From assembly GCA_951213105.1 (NCBI GenBank), contig OX578150.1, positions 21,492,022 to 21,556,021 of the forward strand: 64,000 bases of DNA. Reading direction: 5' to 3'. The number at the start of each line of letters is the position of its first letter. Position 1 is the stretch's first letter. Shown piece by piece: positions 23,309 to 36,310 of this stretch. The notes beneath the pieces were generated by a model, which made no database searches, was not told the origin of the DNA, and saw only the letters and a program-made list of their open reading frames with translations. This stretch comes from Amaurobius ferox (lineage: Eukaryota; Arthropoda; Arachnida; Araneae; Amaurobiidae). The position numbers were made by a program, and so were the translations under genes.

Positions 23309-25749
23309 GTACAGTATGACATTCGATGTTTTAACACAAGAAAATAAAATGTGATGCCGTAGAAACACGTGAACTTGGATTAATTAGAGATTATTGGATT
23401 AATTGGAAATTAGTTCGTAGTAATGAAAGTTCGGACTTATAAATAACCTAAAAATATAGCTTTTAGTGCTTTGAAACCTCATATAAAACGAAATTAGTTT
23501 GTTTTATATTGATAAGAACCTATAGGCAAACGATTGTAAGATTAAAAAAAAATTAGACATTAAACGAATGGCGGAGTAACGAGAATTAAAAATAATTTTC
23601 GTTCTATCTGTTTTTCTATCATGAATGTTAAAAGTGGAAATTACTAAGCAATATAAATATCTCCTGAAATACTCAATCTATATCGATGAAACTTTATCAA
23701 GCAACGAGACTGAATCTAGAAAGATTTTATAGTTTATTAGTTTTGTCCTCCTACAACTACCCGCAGAACAAAGGGAAATAAAATACATGTTTTATCCGTT
23801 TTTAATAGCAGTTTATAATTCAAAAATTGCTCGTTTGTTTTTAATGTTTTTAATTTTTATTGTTAGGAGATATTTGGAAAAAATGTGTCAGATGCTGTCT
23901 CGCCTTAAATTTATTTTAATGTGTTCAATATTTATAATATATCATACAATATTAGAGTACTATGGATATAATACAGTATTACAGTAGTGTACATCATAAC
24001 CGAATGTTCAATGTTTCAGGAAACATAATTCAAATTTTCAAGCAGAATAACATTCTCTCTATAAGTGTATATGTCTTTTATGAGCTTCAATCCATTTTAC
24101 TTGAATCTTCTCGTATAGATTATAGAATGTATTTTGTTTCGAAATGTAAATTGTGTAAAGTTTTATTGTTCTGGAGTGCTAGTATGTTAGCTAATTTTTC
24201 TGTATATATAAATACTGAGGTAAATAACGAAGGTAATACTAAGATAATCAGATGTAATAAACCATTGAATATAGGAAACGACAATGCAGTTAATCTAGCA
24301 AAATTAGTAATAATAGAAAACATAATAGACACAATAAATATTAAATTACATAATCATATACAAATAGAAACAAGGTAAAACATATTTTTTTAAAATGGCA
24401 AATCAACTTGAATAATATCAAAGACTCAAGATATATGTACGTTTGAATTAATATAAAAAGTAAACAAAACTTTCTGCACACCTTCAAAGCATTTCTCTTG
24501 CTTTCTATTAAACCACGCTCCTTCTCTAGAATTTCTCTTCAGAATCAACAAAACACTCTCGGGTTATTGTATATGGGGAAGTCAGGGTGATATAACTCAT
24601 TACATTTTTGATTGTCACGTAACTAAAAATTTCACTTCAATACGCCCTCAATTAATACTGTGAGTAAATGGATTAAAAACATTTCAAAACACAAATTTGA
24701 TAGATTAATAGAAACTTATATGATTTTGTTAAAGGAAACAAATGAAAGTAAATTTTGCTCCACAATATAAGTTTTATTTGTAAATTAATTTATTAAACTT
24801 GTAAATTTCATTGAAATTTGCTAGTTATTTTAAGAATATTGTTTGAAGTTTTTACATTGTTATTTATTTAAAGCATATGAGGGTATTAGTGTATAGAACA
24901 TTAGGGAGTTTTATAATATAAATTATATTTTATTCATCATTTTCCTATATTATATTTTTTGCTATGTTTGAAATGTAAAAATTATTGAAAGATTATAAAT
25001 CCACGTTCCATGACCAATAATTAGTAAATGCCATATCGAGGTCTAATGGCTGTGGCAGCAGCCAACTCTAGTCCTGCCAAAAAATCATCGATCGAAAATG
25101 CTATGAATCAGTACCCGAATTATAAGTTCGGACCAGAAGCTAGCTTTTGTTCTAATCTTATAATATTGGTCTTATAAACTCCTGGTCCTGAGTTCTAAAC
25201 TGGCTCGGGACTCATCATCATCATCAAGTCGGTCATGCAACTTAATATTTGGGATTGAAAATAAAATTCTTTTCCTTACTGTAGAATGTAAATTAACACA
25301 TTGCGCGGTTCACACAGTAATTCTACTATTTACATTTGATACTTCAAGAATGTTAAGTATGACGGACTGATTCTAGGGTAATTGTCGCGTAAACTGTTAT
25401 AAAAAAGCCTACTTTTTGACTTCATGTTTTTGAGTTTAATTTTTTTTTCATTATAAACTTCTTTAAATGCGGCGGTTGGACATAATATTTCGAACATCAC
25501 TAATTTTACACAGGAAAGTTGAAGCCCCCGGTTGCTTTCAGTCACGTAAGTGATATTACTGTCAGTAAATGTGAGTACTGTTGCAACAAAAGTGCTAACA
25601 ATACGGTACTGCATAAACATAATATGTATCGAAGCGATTTTTTGAAGCTAATAAAAGAATTATCTTGTTTGTTTTTGTGCCGTGATATGTCGTTTAACGG
25701 TCTTCCAGCTAGAAATTATTATGGGGCCCACCTAGTTTGGTGGCGGAGT
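23309..25749. other. AT-rich intronic DNA without recognisable genes
   Basis: The longest frame, 23962-24378 on the + strand (138 residues), is Asn/Ile-rich and matches no family I know. It could be chance in AT-rich DNA. 25330-25620 and 25519-25755 are also unrecognised. Confidence 0.5.
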
Positions 25750-26440
25750 TTGTGACCGTAGTTGCTGAGTTTATGGGTGTATAAAGTTCTGCTGTATCCT
25801 TGATCACGTCTCAGTACGCAAAGATCGAAATAACACCTACAGATAAAAGCATCTGAGGTCGAGAGTCAAAGATGGGTGCAAGTACCGAAGGACAAACATT
25901 TCGTCGAATCGGGGAATAGTAAACAAAACCACGGCACCTCATATTATTGCAGAATTGAATTTAAGTGCAAGGGAAACTGTATCAGGGCAAACCGTCCGGC
26001 GTGCACAGCACAAATATAATATGCATGGCATGGCTACAGTAAGCAAACTTTTGTTGACACCACGAAGCATCAAACAGCGTATTCAGTGGTACAAAGACCC
26101 TCAAAAATGGGCACCCTGAGACATAGAAAAATTTTACGTGGTCTGATGAGTCAAGTTTCACACTTTTGGTCATGTAAACGTCTGGGATGTCCGTGTAAAG
26201 CCTACAATGTTGACTGCTTTAAATTCATGGCGGCGGTTGTTGTATTGTTTGAGGTGTTTTATCATGGAACTGATTGGGGCCAATATTCATACTCGAAGGT
26301 AGAGTAACAGTCCAGAGGTATATGTGACCAGCTCTATTTCATGGTCCAGATTTTGTTTTCAAATGGTTATGCAACATTCTAGAGCTACAAAACTCAAATC
26401 CACATGTCCAATCTTGGTTCGAGGAGCATGATTGAATGCT
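25750..26440 (+). pseudogene. Tc1-like transposase relic
   Basis: Pieces in several frames on the + strand read in the order of a Tc1 transposase. They include TVRRAQHKYNMHGMATVSK (end of the DNA-binding part), KLLLTPRSIKQRIQWYKDP, SDESSFTL (first aspartate), then NVWDVRVKP. The final NSNPHVQSWFEEHD is the motif following the second aspartate block, near 26395-26435. It is heavily frameshifted, and no inverted repeats were defined. It truncates the gypsy-like pol relic that continues to its right on the other strand. Confidence 0.6.
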
Positions 26441-28318
26441 TATTTATGTGAAATTTATCTGTTGACAAATTCATTACTTCTATATTATAAATATTATTCC
26501 TAGATACATTATTTACTGATCTAGCAATCAAAATTTTACTATTGTCTAAAGGCTCAATCATCGCGATAGGTGAATTAAGTTTAACAATATCTTTTAATTT
26601 TATTTGTATGAAAGCCTCTGGTAGATGGGAATTATATATTTCTTAAGTTCATGGCACAAATTGTGCTTACATACACCAGAATTTAAAGTATTTTCTCTAT
26701 TAGTTTTATAATTATCATTTAAGGATTGAGTTTCATAAGGTAAGGAAAAGGATAGAAAATGAACTTTCATTATTTAGAGTGAAAGGAGCAGTTTTAAGAT
26801 TATTTTATAAAACATTATTAGCAAAATTTATAGACATTTTATAGTCCCTTAAAAACTTCACACCCAGTATTGTAGAATAATAAATGATGCTTTTCACAAC
26901 CCATAATATAAAAGTCTATATTAAATTCTTTGTTATTAAAATTAAATTAACATTCAATTTTCTTGACACTTTTAAAATACCATTAGAGATAACTTTTCAA
27001 ATTAATACTCGTATTACAACCAGATTACTAGTTATCTGGTACATTTAAATGGGGATCACATGTGAAAATATCACATTAACAGAAGCGCCTAAATCAATAA
27101 ATGTAGGAATAAATAACATTGTTAATCGTATTAGAAATCATTAGTAAAGACAAATTATTTAGAAAAATTTAGAATTTTGCACCACAGGTAACATTCCAAG
27201 AGCTTCGGAAGGTAATTTGGAGTGATTACTACCTTCACCCCTATTTGTTTAACTTTGTTTTTCGTTGTAATTTTTATTATTTTTAGGTGCATAAAAAGTA
27301 TGAAATTTAGGTTATTTCATTCACATTAGACTGAAAGCTTTAAATTGACTGCTGATAACTTTGAGCAGGTTAATAATAATAAAACTACGATGGCAGCTGA
27401 AAACCTTGAAATGATTGTTGAAAATTGCAAGTCGGTTGTTAAAAACTCTGTGGTAGTTGTGGAAAGTTATATGTATAGTTTTGAGTAAGCTGTTCAAAAT
27501 AAAGAGGTTCAACATTTTCTTTGAAAATGTGTTGATTGAGTGTCTTTTCTGCAATTCAGACATATGTGACCCAGATGATCACATAAAAACACCTTCGGCT
27601 ATTTTTCGGTAATCTTGTTTGAGGCAGCTGAGGTTTGTTGTCAATTTGAGTTTGTAACTCAGCAACCCTTTTAATGAGGTTTTGCACCTCCAGTCTATTT
27701 TTTACAAGCTTATTATGGAGCTGTTTATTTTCAGAGTCCTCAAAAACTTATTACATACTGGTGGCTATCGCGTGTTGCTTGCTCCACAACTCTTCCTCTG
27801 CCGCAGCGTGCCTTTCTGCTTGTATTCTTATAGCTCTGTGGTAGCCTTTCTGCTAAAATTCTTATAGTTCTGTGGTAGAATTAGCTGCTTGGTAAAAGAT
27901 TTCAAACCCTCAATAAAAGCGGAGAACAAGTCATGAAGTCTTTGCTGGTTGGCTAAAACAGTCAGATAAAACAGTCTTATAAGATGAGGCCTCAACTCGA
28001 GCAGCAAACTGACATACAGATTCATTGGGTCTCTGGTAACTTTGTATAAAAGATCTTAAATTGCTGTGTAAACACTCAATGGAAGAAAATCTGTCGCATT
28101 ATACCTTAAGGATTGGAAAAAGGATATTTCCTCCTTTTAGCCTTGGATTATTCCGAATAAATCGTGCAGCTATGCCAGAAGTTTTAATTTTAAAACATAG
28201 ACTTTTTGCATGGTCTGCTGACATTCTTATTTCAGATTCCTCTCCTGAAAACACTAGGATTGAATCCAAAAAGTCTCTTATTGAGGAGATTATCTTAAAT
28301 TTACTCATAATTAAATAG
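26441..28318 (-). pseudogene. Ty3/gypsy-like LTR retrotransposon relic: gag, zinc knuckle, aspartic protease
   Basis: Read on the minus strand. The frame 28308-28099 begins MSKFKIISSIRDFLDSILVF and looks like the start of a Gag capsid; more Gag follows to about 27600. A CCHC knuckle, FLCDHLGHICLNC, lies at 27591-27551, with the first Cys out of frame by one base. Near 27080 is IDLGASVNVIF, the protease active site (usual form DTGAS, here DLGAS). At about 26850 ILGVKFLRDYKMSINFANNV is the protease C-terminal ILGxDFL block. The stretch before RT (IAMIEPLDNSKILIARSV) ends at the Tc1 insertion. RT, integrase and LTRs were not found. There are many stops. Confidence 0.7.
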
Positions 28319-29795
28319 GTTTTATAGAAGAATAAATTTTTATTCCCTGTTTATCAAATAAATCACTTTGTTTATCATTTGAATTTGAACTAATGGTTTT
28401 GTCACTATTAATTTTCATCGATTGTAAAAATTGCACCAAATTCTATTTTATATAAACTATTTTTTTCTTTATATATTGCGCCCAGACTCTCGGGCACAAA
28501 CTTAAAAAATATTCGATTCCAGTTTAGAGATAATCAAAACGTATAAATCCGTTGAATATTGCTACACTTTTTTTATAAATTGTACTATGTCCAAAAAGAA
28601 ATACTTTAATATTCTGTCTTCTGTTTCTGAGTTTTTCTTGTTGATCTGTCAAAATGAAGCTGTATTGTAGATTATTTTATCGATTGTTAGAACACAAAAG
28701 TCTATTATCTATTATTATTAAGATTGTTAGAACACAAAAGTCTATAAAATGTCTATTATCACTTTAAATTATTACTATATCAGCGTAATTCTTAATTCCA
28801 ACGACATCTTTAAGCGAATATTATAAGTTCTGAAACTGTTAAAATATTAATGAAAATCTGACGTATTCTTAACATTTGGGTGTAACAGTAACAATCTGGG
28901 CCTCTGTATTTCGCGTGTTTGATATTTTGTTCCATATATTTTTAGACAATTATGAGTCAACTAATATCTTTCTGGCATGACTTGTGGAAGACGCTAACGA
29001 TCCAAAATGGGAGGAAATTACGAATATAAAAAACGATCAATGGAACCATTTTCTCGTAATTTATTTTCTTAAAAGGGGGTAAAGGTTTAAAATAAGATTT
29101 CTGTGTATGAGTCATACATGTTTGTAACTGATGGTGGTAAAGGATATCGGTAGTAATTGAAGTTATGATTAAACGTTTTCGTGTAGAACTCGAAATAGTA
29201 TTTTAATTTGAAACAAAATCTGTAATAATAAAATACGTTTTTCTATTTATCTATCTGTTTCGTTAGCTGAAAATTTAAAAGTCGTATGATTCTGAAATTC
29301 GATGCTATTGAAAGAAAACGACTCGTCGAGATTTTTTTAAAATTTAAATTAATTTTTTAGTTATATAATTTGAAGCGCCATTTTGAGCGATTTTCAAACA
29401 AATTCGTTCCTTTGCGATTGAAAATATAGTTGCAGAATTTCCATCTATGTTAGGATGGAAATATAGAAGAATTCTCTCACAATGTTTTGAACGGAGTCAG
29501 CACTATCAAATGACGATTTTTTGTAATTTAAAAGAAAAATTACTTTTCGTATTTTGATGACTAATCAATTTTAAAATTCACATATAGAAAATTGACTGAC
29601 AATCTGATCTTCATAATTTAACAGAAGTTTTAAGTATTATACGCTGTTACTGATGCAAAAAAATGTTTTTGGGGTCATCGGTTCAACAATACTGAATTTT
29701 TATATAAAACTTTACATTAATTTTCAGACTTTTGTCGGCGAAGAGGACCGCGCTCGAACACGTTTAGTTTCTTGCCCATATGTGAAAATACGATT
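28319..29795. other. AT-rich intronic DNA without recognisable genes
   Basis: No protein similarity noticed. A short direct duplication (gattgttagaacacaaaagt) occurs at about 28682 and 28722. Nothing else can be supported. Confidence 0.5.
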
Positions 29796-30084
29796 TGACC
29801 CGGACAAAATTGCAACACAAATGTTTCCGGTACCGAAATGTAGATAAAAATGAGCTGAATAACATATCCAAAATCCACCAAAATCGCTCTATGGGAAAAC
29901 CCTATTTTGGGGGGGTTCACAAAGTAGTTGTTTGTAATGACTTTTTTCCATGGTGTTTACTAAAGTCGGGGCTCGGGTACATCTTTTGAATAAAGATAGC
30001 TAGAGTTATCGTAGTTAGGTATATGTAGAGCATACGGACCTTGCTGTATCAAATGAGATTGATTGTATCTCCCTAGTGGCAAAA

Positions 30085-30400
30085 TTAATTTTTTAATCAT
30101 CCAATATAACACCTTTTTTTGTCAATTACAAAGTTGGTCCCCTATAAATATCACGCACAAAGACTGCAACTGCGTTACTGTATCTTTAAAATTGACTGAG
30201 ATATGCTATTTTGAAAAACGTGAAAAAATCCCATGCATGTACACCTTTTTTTTACGATTCTTTAACGATATTTTGACGTTTTTCAGGATAGCATATCTTA
30301 TTCAATTTTATGATGTATTTGTGCACAATTTCTCTAGGGGAACAACTTTGTAATTGACAAAATAAGTGTCATTGGATGATTTAAAAAAATAACTTTTATA
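30085..30400. mobile_element. Long palindromic (fold-back) element at the Academ left inverted repeat
   Basis: The arm at about 30088-30147 (ttttttaatcatccaatata, and further in tgtcaattacaaagttggtc) is the reverse complement of about 30338-30395 (acaactttgtaattgacaaa, then tcattggatgatttaaaaaa). Inner parts also pair (gatatgctattttgaaaaac with gtttttcaggatagcatatc). It begins where the Academ repeat reads ccctagtggcaaa. It looks like a fold-back MITE inserted there. Confidence 0.65.
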
Positions 30401-30675
30401 GTAAGTTCCGAATTTACATTTTGCCGGGTCGATGTGTGTATGTGTGGGTTGCGGGAAGGGGATTTTAAATATAATTGACTTTCTGGTTTTAAAATGTTTT
30501 ATTAATCATTTATAGTTTGCATTTATCTCTGTTTCCATTTAGTATCTTAACACGTTTTACTTGCCGCAAGTAGTCATAAAACGCTTCTTAATCTCAATCT
30601 TCCGAATCTTCTGCAGACTCACGACTGAAACAGGCAATTCCCATACATTCGCCGTAAGATAACGTACATGGTAAT

Positions 30676-33583
30676 TCATGCTTTCGGCATGTACATCGCG
30701 CAATCTCGCATCCAGTAAGTAGTACAGTTACACTGAATGATGCTCAAAAGTTTTGGAGGAGCTGCTTTTTTGTCTGTCATAGTTGATACGTATATATTTC
30801 CTGCAAGATGCCAGTCCCATTCTTCTGGTTTCATTCCGAATACACCTTGCCATTGCATTATTTGAAGGTACACTCTGAAGTAATGAAATTGTGCTGCGGT
30901 ACGTGTTGGAGGAAGTCTTTGAGGTTCAATAAAAGTTGAAGATGAAGCAACTTTAGTCACAAACAGTCTGTGGCTTAAAGATGGCAACGATTCTGCTAAT
31001 CTGCCCTTATAAACACGTAGAAGAGATTGTTCCCCTGCTGCTATTTCATCTTCTTTTGAAGTGCCAAGTTTACAAAATGGCACACTTGTTTGCTGGAACT
31101 GCTTATCGGAAAGAGCAACTGACAAGGTAACTTGCTTTCCAACTCCGTAAATAGTTGATGTTGTATCATAGCCAAGGAAAGCGTGAAGGAACAAAATGCT
31201 GTCACATAGGCTCCCGAGCTGCTGCTGAATTTCGTTGATATGCCAGACCTTTGTCTCGATTTTAAAATATAAGTGACGGGTATTCGCTTGGCAGGAATGT
31301 GATAGCAATATCAGCAAATCTGCATCATTTCGTGCAAGACAGGTGTCATGAAACTGAGCTTTTGATACCGCAGTAGTAACATCTGCATCACCAGACGCAT
31401 ATGAAACTGAACATCCTGCTGAGGTGAGTTTCTATCCAATAGAAGATATATTACGCTCTTTGTTTCTAGAATTTAGAAGGAATACGTCCTTTTTCTTTGC
31501 GAGTTTCATAGTTCTTGAAAATTCGATGGCTGGACGCTGAAGACCTTTTGTCCTTTTTAGGTGAGTGACATCTTTCGTTGAAGGTTCACCGCTATACCCA
31601 TCAAACACAACAGAAGCTTTCCCAAATTACTTGGTGGCGTATGTAACGTAACCATTAGAAATGGTATCATACGTTGACCCTAGTGGCCATGGTATCTGTT
31701 GGAGAAGCCAGCCACTATCAGTCACGTACATGCTGTGATTTTTAATGCACCCAATGGACTCTTCTGCCTTGGTGGTTTTCCAGATTGCAGCTGCACAACT
31801 CGTAAGACATTATTTCTTCCATGTCCGGATATTCTCAGTTAGAGATGGTTGGCAAGCGCTGGAAGAGTAGGGCTGGCCAATATTAACTTCCTCACCATCA
31901 ATTTTCACTGCTGCCTGAGATCCCATGGTTACAGCTTTCTGTTTCTTTCGAAAGGTGTAGGTATATGTTGCTTTCCCTGTCATGTCCATGAGTATACACA
32001 AACCTACGTCCTTGGCTGCATCTACATTCACCTCAGTAGATGCTGTCACTCCAGTTACGATGTTAAGTAACTCGGTCTCTTCAACGAAGAGCTTCAGTGA
32101 TGTTAGAAAAGAAATGCTGGTATGTGTGTCCGAAGTATTTTTCTGTATGCGTGACTGCGACGTTTCAACGTGCTGTTCTATTGTGAAGTAGAAAAGTCCA
32201 GTAAGTTATTGCATAGACTCATTAATCTGAGCACATATGGGCATTGACAGCGGCTAAATGGATCGTTGACTACCCGTCATAATTCGTCCTCGTGTCAAGC
32301 CTCCAGTCGTTTCCACTCCTCATCAGTACCTGTTCAATTAAAAAGTCAAGGGCAACACCCGCCCACAGACGATCACTTCTCTTTATTATGAAGAGTCCAT
32401 TCAGAAATTTGGAGTACAGGTCAGTTTTCAATATTTTCAGGTCCAGCATGCTCTGTAGATGTACGCGAACTGACTTATTTGGTGTATTGGGTATGTCCTG
32501 CTGCTGCGAAGTATGGTAACATGCCAGCCAATGTTTGCAGGTACAGATACTAATTCTCACTCCTCTCGGCTCGAATAAATCGCTTTAAAATGGAGACCAT
32601 GTCCATGTATTGAAGCCATAAGGCTGCAATTCTATTGTCGGTCAATTGCAACTTCTTTTCCTATAGTTTTTCTAATATTCGGTGCAGTGTCCTAAAAGAG
32701 TTGACGTTCTCAATTGCAATGATATTGTCAATTAGGGGACCTTTGTACAGCTCGCCCACTTACTTGATATTTGAAGGATACTTTTCAACGTGCAATATGT
32801 CCTCAGTTGGCATGTCATATGATGCAGCTGTGAACATGATGTTTAGAGCTTGGTCGACAATACTATGAATTCGTATAGCACGCGAAACAGTTTTCCCACT
32901 CATAATATGCTTAATGGTGTTACCAACATAGATTTGTTCAAACATTTAGCTAATCCCGCCTCTTGCATGAAGTATCCGATGCAGCCGAGGAAACTCATCC
33001 TGGTGTGGAATCCTCCTAGTAAGACCACCGCGTCTTTAATGATACTTGATGAATGCTCAGCGTTACTTATTGTCATAGCCTTCCAGTACAGTGGCTGATC
33101 AAAGGTAATTACCGGGATTATATTCTGTTTCTTTGCTTCACTACTTACGTACAGCAACATTGAATACACGCATGAAATATCATTGAGATTGTGGTAAGTC
33201 ATTGGCAGGAAAAGACGGTTGCTTTCCCGATATGTTTCACTTTATGAATTGTCTGCATAAATGCTTGCCAACCTGGTCGCGCCTGATAGAGGAACCATGA
33301 TGCATACCACAAGTGGTCCAGGTTCTTACACTAATTTTCTGCTAAAATTGTTGGCAATTCTTTGTACGGCAGACCCGATGCTTTTACGTTTTTTATATGA
33401 ATGAAAAGCAATTGTTTCTTCTTCTTTTAGAAGATCTGCTGAAACTTCCAATCTGGGGAATGTATGCCTTTTTGTCTTTGGCGCAGGTGTCACAGCGGCA
33501 ATGACTCCCATCCCATGGAAGGTACCACGACCATCAATAGTACAAATGTCGTGATCCACATTAATTACAACATATTGAATCAT
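30676..33583 (-). pseudogene. Academ-like transposase with XPG/PIN-type nuclease region, broken
   Basis: Segments read in order on the minus strand. The start at 33583 is MIQYVVINVDHDICTIDGRG then TFHGMGVIAAVTP. Next are VITFDQPLYWKAMTI and LGGFHTRMSFLGCIGYFMQ (33202-32900), then HIMSGKTVSRAIRIHSIVDQ (32945-32760). From about 31610 the nuclease-like part has VVFDGY, then GDADV, NDADLLILL and FLHAFLGYDTTSTIYGVGK (about 31180). These place aspartates like XPG/FEN1 nucleases, with a helix-hairpin-helix-like GVGK. The usual GCDTTS is GYDTTS here. At least four frame changes and some stops disable it. The family is widespread in arthropods; the assignment to Academ is my inference from the XPG region and the inverted repeats. 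Confidence 0.65.
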
Positions 33584-34042
33584 TCCACCACAATCAAATA
33601 CTTCTATGGGTTGTCTTGAGTGACAGCAGCAGATTTTTCAAACTTGAGTACTTCTTTGTAAGACGAACAGAAATCGAGGTTGTTTAAGTTTCAATCAAGA
33701 AACGTGAGCCAAAGTGATGGTGTAAAGTTCCGAATTTCGCCACTAGGGGCACTGCAATCAATCGCATCAGATGGAGCATATTCATTTTACTATACCTAAC
33801 TTCCATAATCACAAATATCTTCGTTCCGTATATAATTAATCCTATATATAATATATACGTATATAATCCCTTCGAACACAACCGGTGAAACACACTGTAT
33901 ACCGTAACCATAAAGAGCCAACTACCAACGTCCAAAATACGATTTTCCATGAGGCGATTTTGGTGGATTTTGGATAGTTCAGCTCATTCTTATCTACATT
34001 TTGGTAACAAAAGCATTTGCGTTGCAATTTTGTTCGGGTTCC

Positions 34043-34980
34043 CTACTATTTTTTTCTTAAAGTGACTGTACTACATAGTCTCATACGGATTACAGCAATG
34101 AAAGAGAAGATGAATTTTTCTTTGTCATTTCATTAGTCAGCAGGAAACATTCTCCAGATGTTCTCGTTAGTCGTAATGTTCCAACATAGTTTTTATTTTT
34201 TGTTTTGAGGTGGCTTTCTTTCCTTTTCCAGAATTTCTGTGTCTGGGAGAGATTCGATGGTTAGCAAAATTGTTTGTTTATCTGTGTTTTAAATTTAGAA
34301 TACCCCTTGAAATCTTAATGAAAAAAGAATAAGAAAGTAAAAAAACTTCATATAAAGCAGCATATAACACAAAACTGATAGTGTCAACCGGTTTCAAAAG
34401 CAAAAAGCAGCCTTCTTCATCTTGAGAAACAAGAGGAGCTACCTACACTGTAAGATCAAGATCAAGAACTGCCGATATAATAGTAAATCTGACAAAAGCT
34501 GAGAAATAGGTTGCCAACGGCGAGAGGCAAAATGAAGGATCTAGAAAACCAAGTAGAAAGGAACGAGTTTCAAGATACAATAAATAAACAACAAGAACCC
34601 AGACAGGAATGTGGACATCTAGTAAAAAGTTTCAAAGCATCTGTTCAATGCGCAAAACTATGTCTTTTCGTTATTATTGCCAATAAAAAATAAATATTTC
34701 GTAACAGGGTTTGAAAATTATAAACTAAATAATTATATTTATAGAGAAAAAGAAAAAATGTTCTTTTATATTTCAGATTTAGTATACAGTAAAAGTAAAT
34801 TCAAATGTAGAATAAGTTGGCTATAGAAATAAATATTCTAATGATTATTCTATAGCTCAAACTTTCATTTATCAACAAAATTTAATTTTGAAAATATAAT
34901 TGTTAAATAACATTTGAAAGCATCTTGATATACCGAATCATAATGATTTGTTTCCTTGCTAATAATTTTATTCCCGTTAA
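34043..34980. other. AT-rich intronic DNA without recognisable genes
   Basis: No protein similarity noticed. The 60-residue frame 34511-34693 is Lys/Gln-rich and unrecognised. Confidence 0.4.
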
Positions 34981-34989
34981 ATGATAATG

Positions 34990-36310
34990 TTGTCGAATGA
35001 GCACATAATTACTTTTAATAAACATTCAAATTCTGCCATTAAGAACCTGTCTATAATAAATTCATTGATCAGCCCTTTCCAGGCGGGTTCTGTAAGTATG
35101 AACTTACCGTTGCAGCCTCGTGCTTTCCAGTTCAATCTGTTATACAGAGAGTGTAGAGTAAAGAATGGTTTTACATACGCATTATATGAAATATTTAAAG
35201 TATTTCTATTGCACTCCCACAGGCTTTTAAGGATTGTAAGTATTTTTAGTGCTATTTATAATCATCTCAATGTGATTCTTCCAAATTCGCTTTTTATAAT
35301 ATATTACTCCAAGATATTTAGAGCAGCTCGATTCCACAACAGTTGTATGATTATACGTAATATCTACATTGGTAGACTGATGACAACAGTAAAAGTTTAG
35401 TAGACTTTCCCCCTGTATTTACCTCCATTGTATTTTCCATACATTATTCGTGCAAAATTTTCATGGCTTTATTATATTTTTCTATAATGCGATCAATTTC
35501 TTTTCGTGGGTCGGATGCTCACACTATTAGGTTATCCGCGTATAAAGCACAATTTATTCCCCCCAAACGTTCAAGTTGATACGGAAGGTCATTTACAAAG
35601 ATGTTAAAAAGTGTCGTGCTAGTGGCTCACCCTGGTGTAAACTAAGGTATGTATGTTTAAATAAGGAATAGCTCTTTCCATAACATACAGTAAAGAAACT
35701 CTGTGAAGTGAGGACCTTCAACCATATCAGCAAATTGCCTCCAAAGCCCATTATATGCAACCCATTATATGCAACCATAGTCGACAAAAACTCCCATCAA
35801 GATCAACTTCTTGTCCAAAGCATCTTTAACTCTCTGAGCTAGTCTCGTTACCTGTGGGATTGAGGATTGATGTTTTCTAAAACCAGCTTCTACTGATGAT
35901 AGCAAGTTATTACCCTCTAATATGTACATCAGACTTTCGTTAACCATTATCTCCATTACCTTATCAACTATATTAGCAAGTGAGATAAGTCTGTAGCTTG
36001 CCCTATCAGACTCAGGTTTATTTGTCTTAGCAATAAGGACAGTTATTGACTTATTACATGCAGCACGAACTTCTGAACTCAAGGAGAGATTATACAAATC
36101 TAACAAAGTCTTCAAAGCGATAGGCCCCAGATGTTTTAAAAAGTCAAAAAGTATCTTATCTATACCAGGGCTTTTTCGGCCCTCTGTTTTCCTATTGCAT
36201 TATTTAATTTCTCTATTGTGAAATCAGTGTAGCAGAGCTTATATTTAGCAGATCTTGATACTTGTTTTAGATTCCTCTTTAGCAGAACCTCCTCTATTTT
36301 TATTTCTCTT
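34990..36310 (-). pseudogene. Jockey/CR1-like non-LTR retrotransposon, reverse transcriptase relic
   Basis: On the minus strand frame 36115-35765 carries ITVLIAKTNKPESDRASYRL then ISLANIVDKVMEIMV, the RT region 1 (PKPGK...YRPISL...K), and GFRKHQSSIPQ (usually GFR...S...Q). Downstream is GVFVDYGCI (motif A, D present) and LHQGEPL (the PQGxxL block with PQG replaced). Near 35545 is INCALYADNLIV (YADD changed to YADN). Pieces to about 35000 fit the thumb (LRILKACGSA near 35240). Stops and frameshifts are frequent. Endonuclease and 3' end were not found. Confidence 0.75.

Larger units (their letters stand above)
29796..34042 (-). mobile_element. Academ-like DNA transposon with about 300-bp terminal inverted repeats
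   Basis: The left end (gacccggacaaaattgcaac at about 29797) and the right end reversed (gaacccgaacaaaattgcaa from about 34042) match inward for roughly 300 bases with gaps. Shared blocks include aatgtagataaaaatgagct, tccaaaatccaccaaaatcg, and ccctagtggcaaaatt. Between them lies one decayed minus-strand gene of the Academ type. The 4.2-kb size and a transposase carrying an XPG-type nuclease fit Academ. I could not fix the 3-4 bp target duplication. Confidence 0.65.

Noticed and set aside
23962..24378. 138-residue + strand ORF
   Set aside because: Composition is that of AT-rich DNA (Asn, Ile, Tyr), no motif is recognisable, and a second frame is open on the opposite strand. It may be chance.
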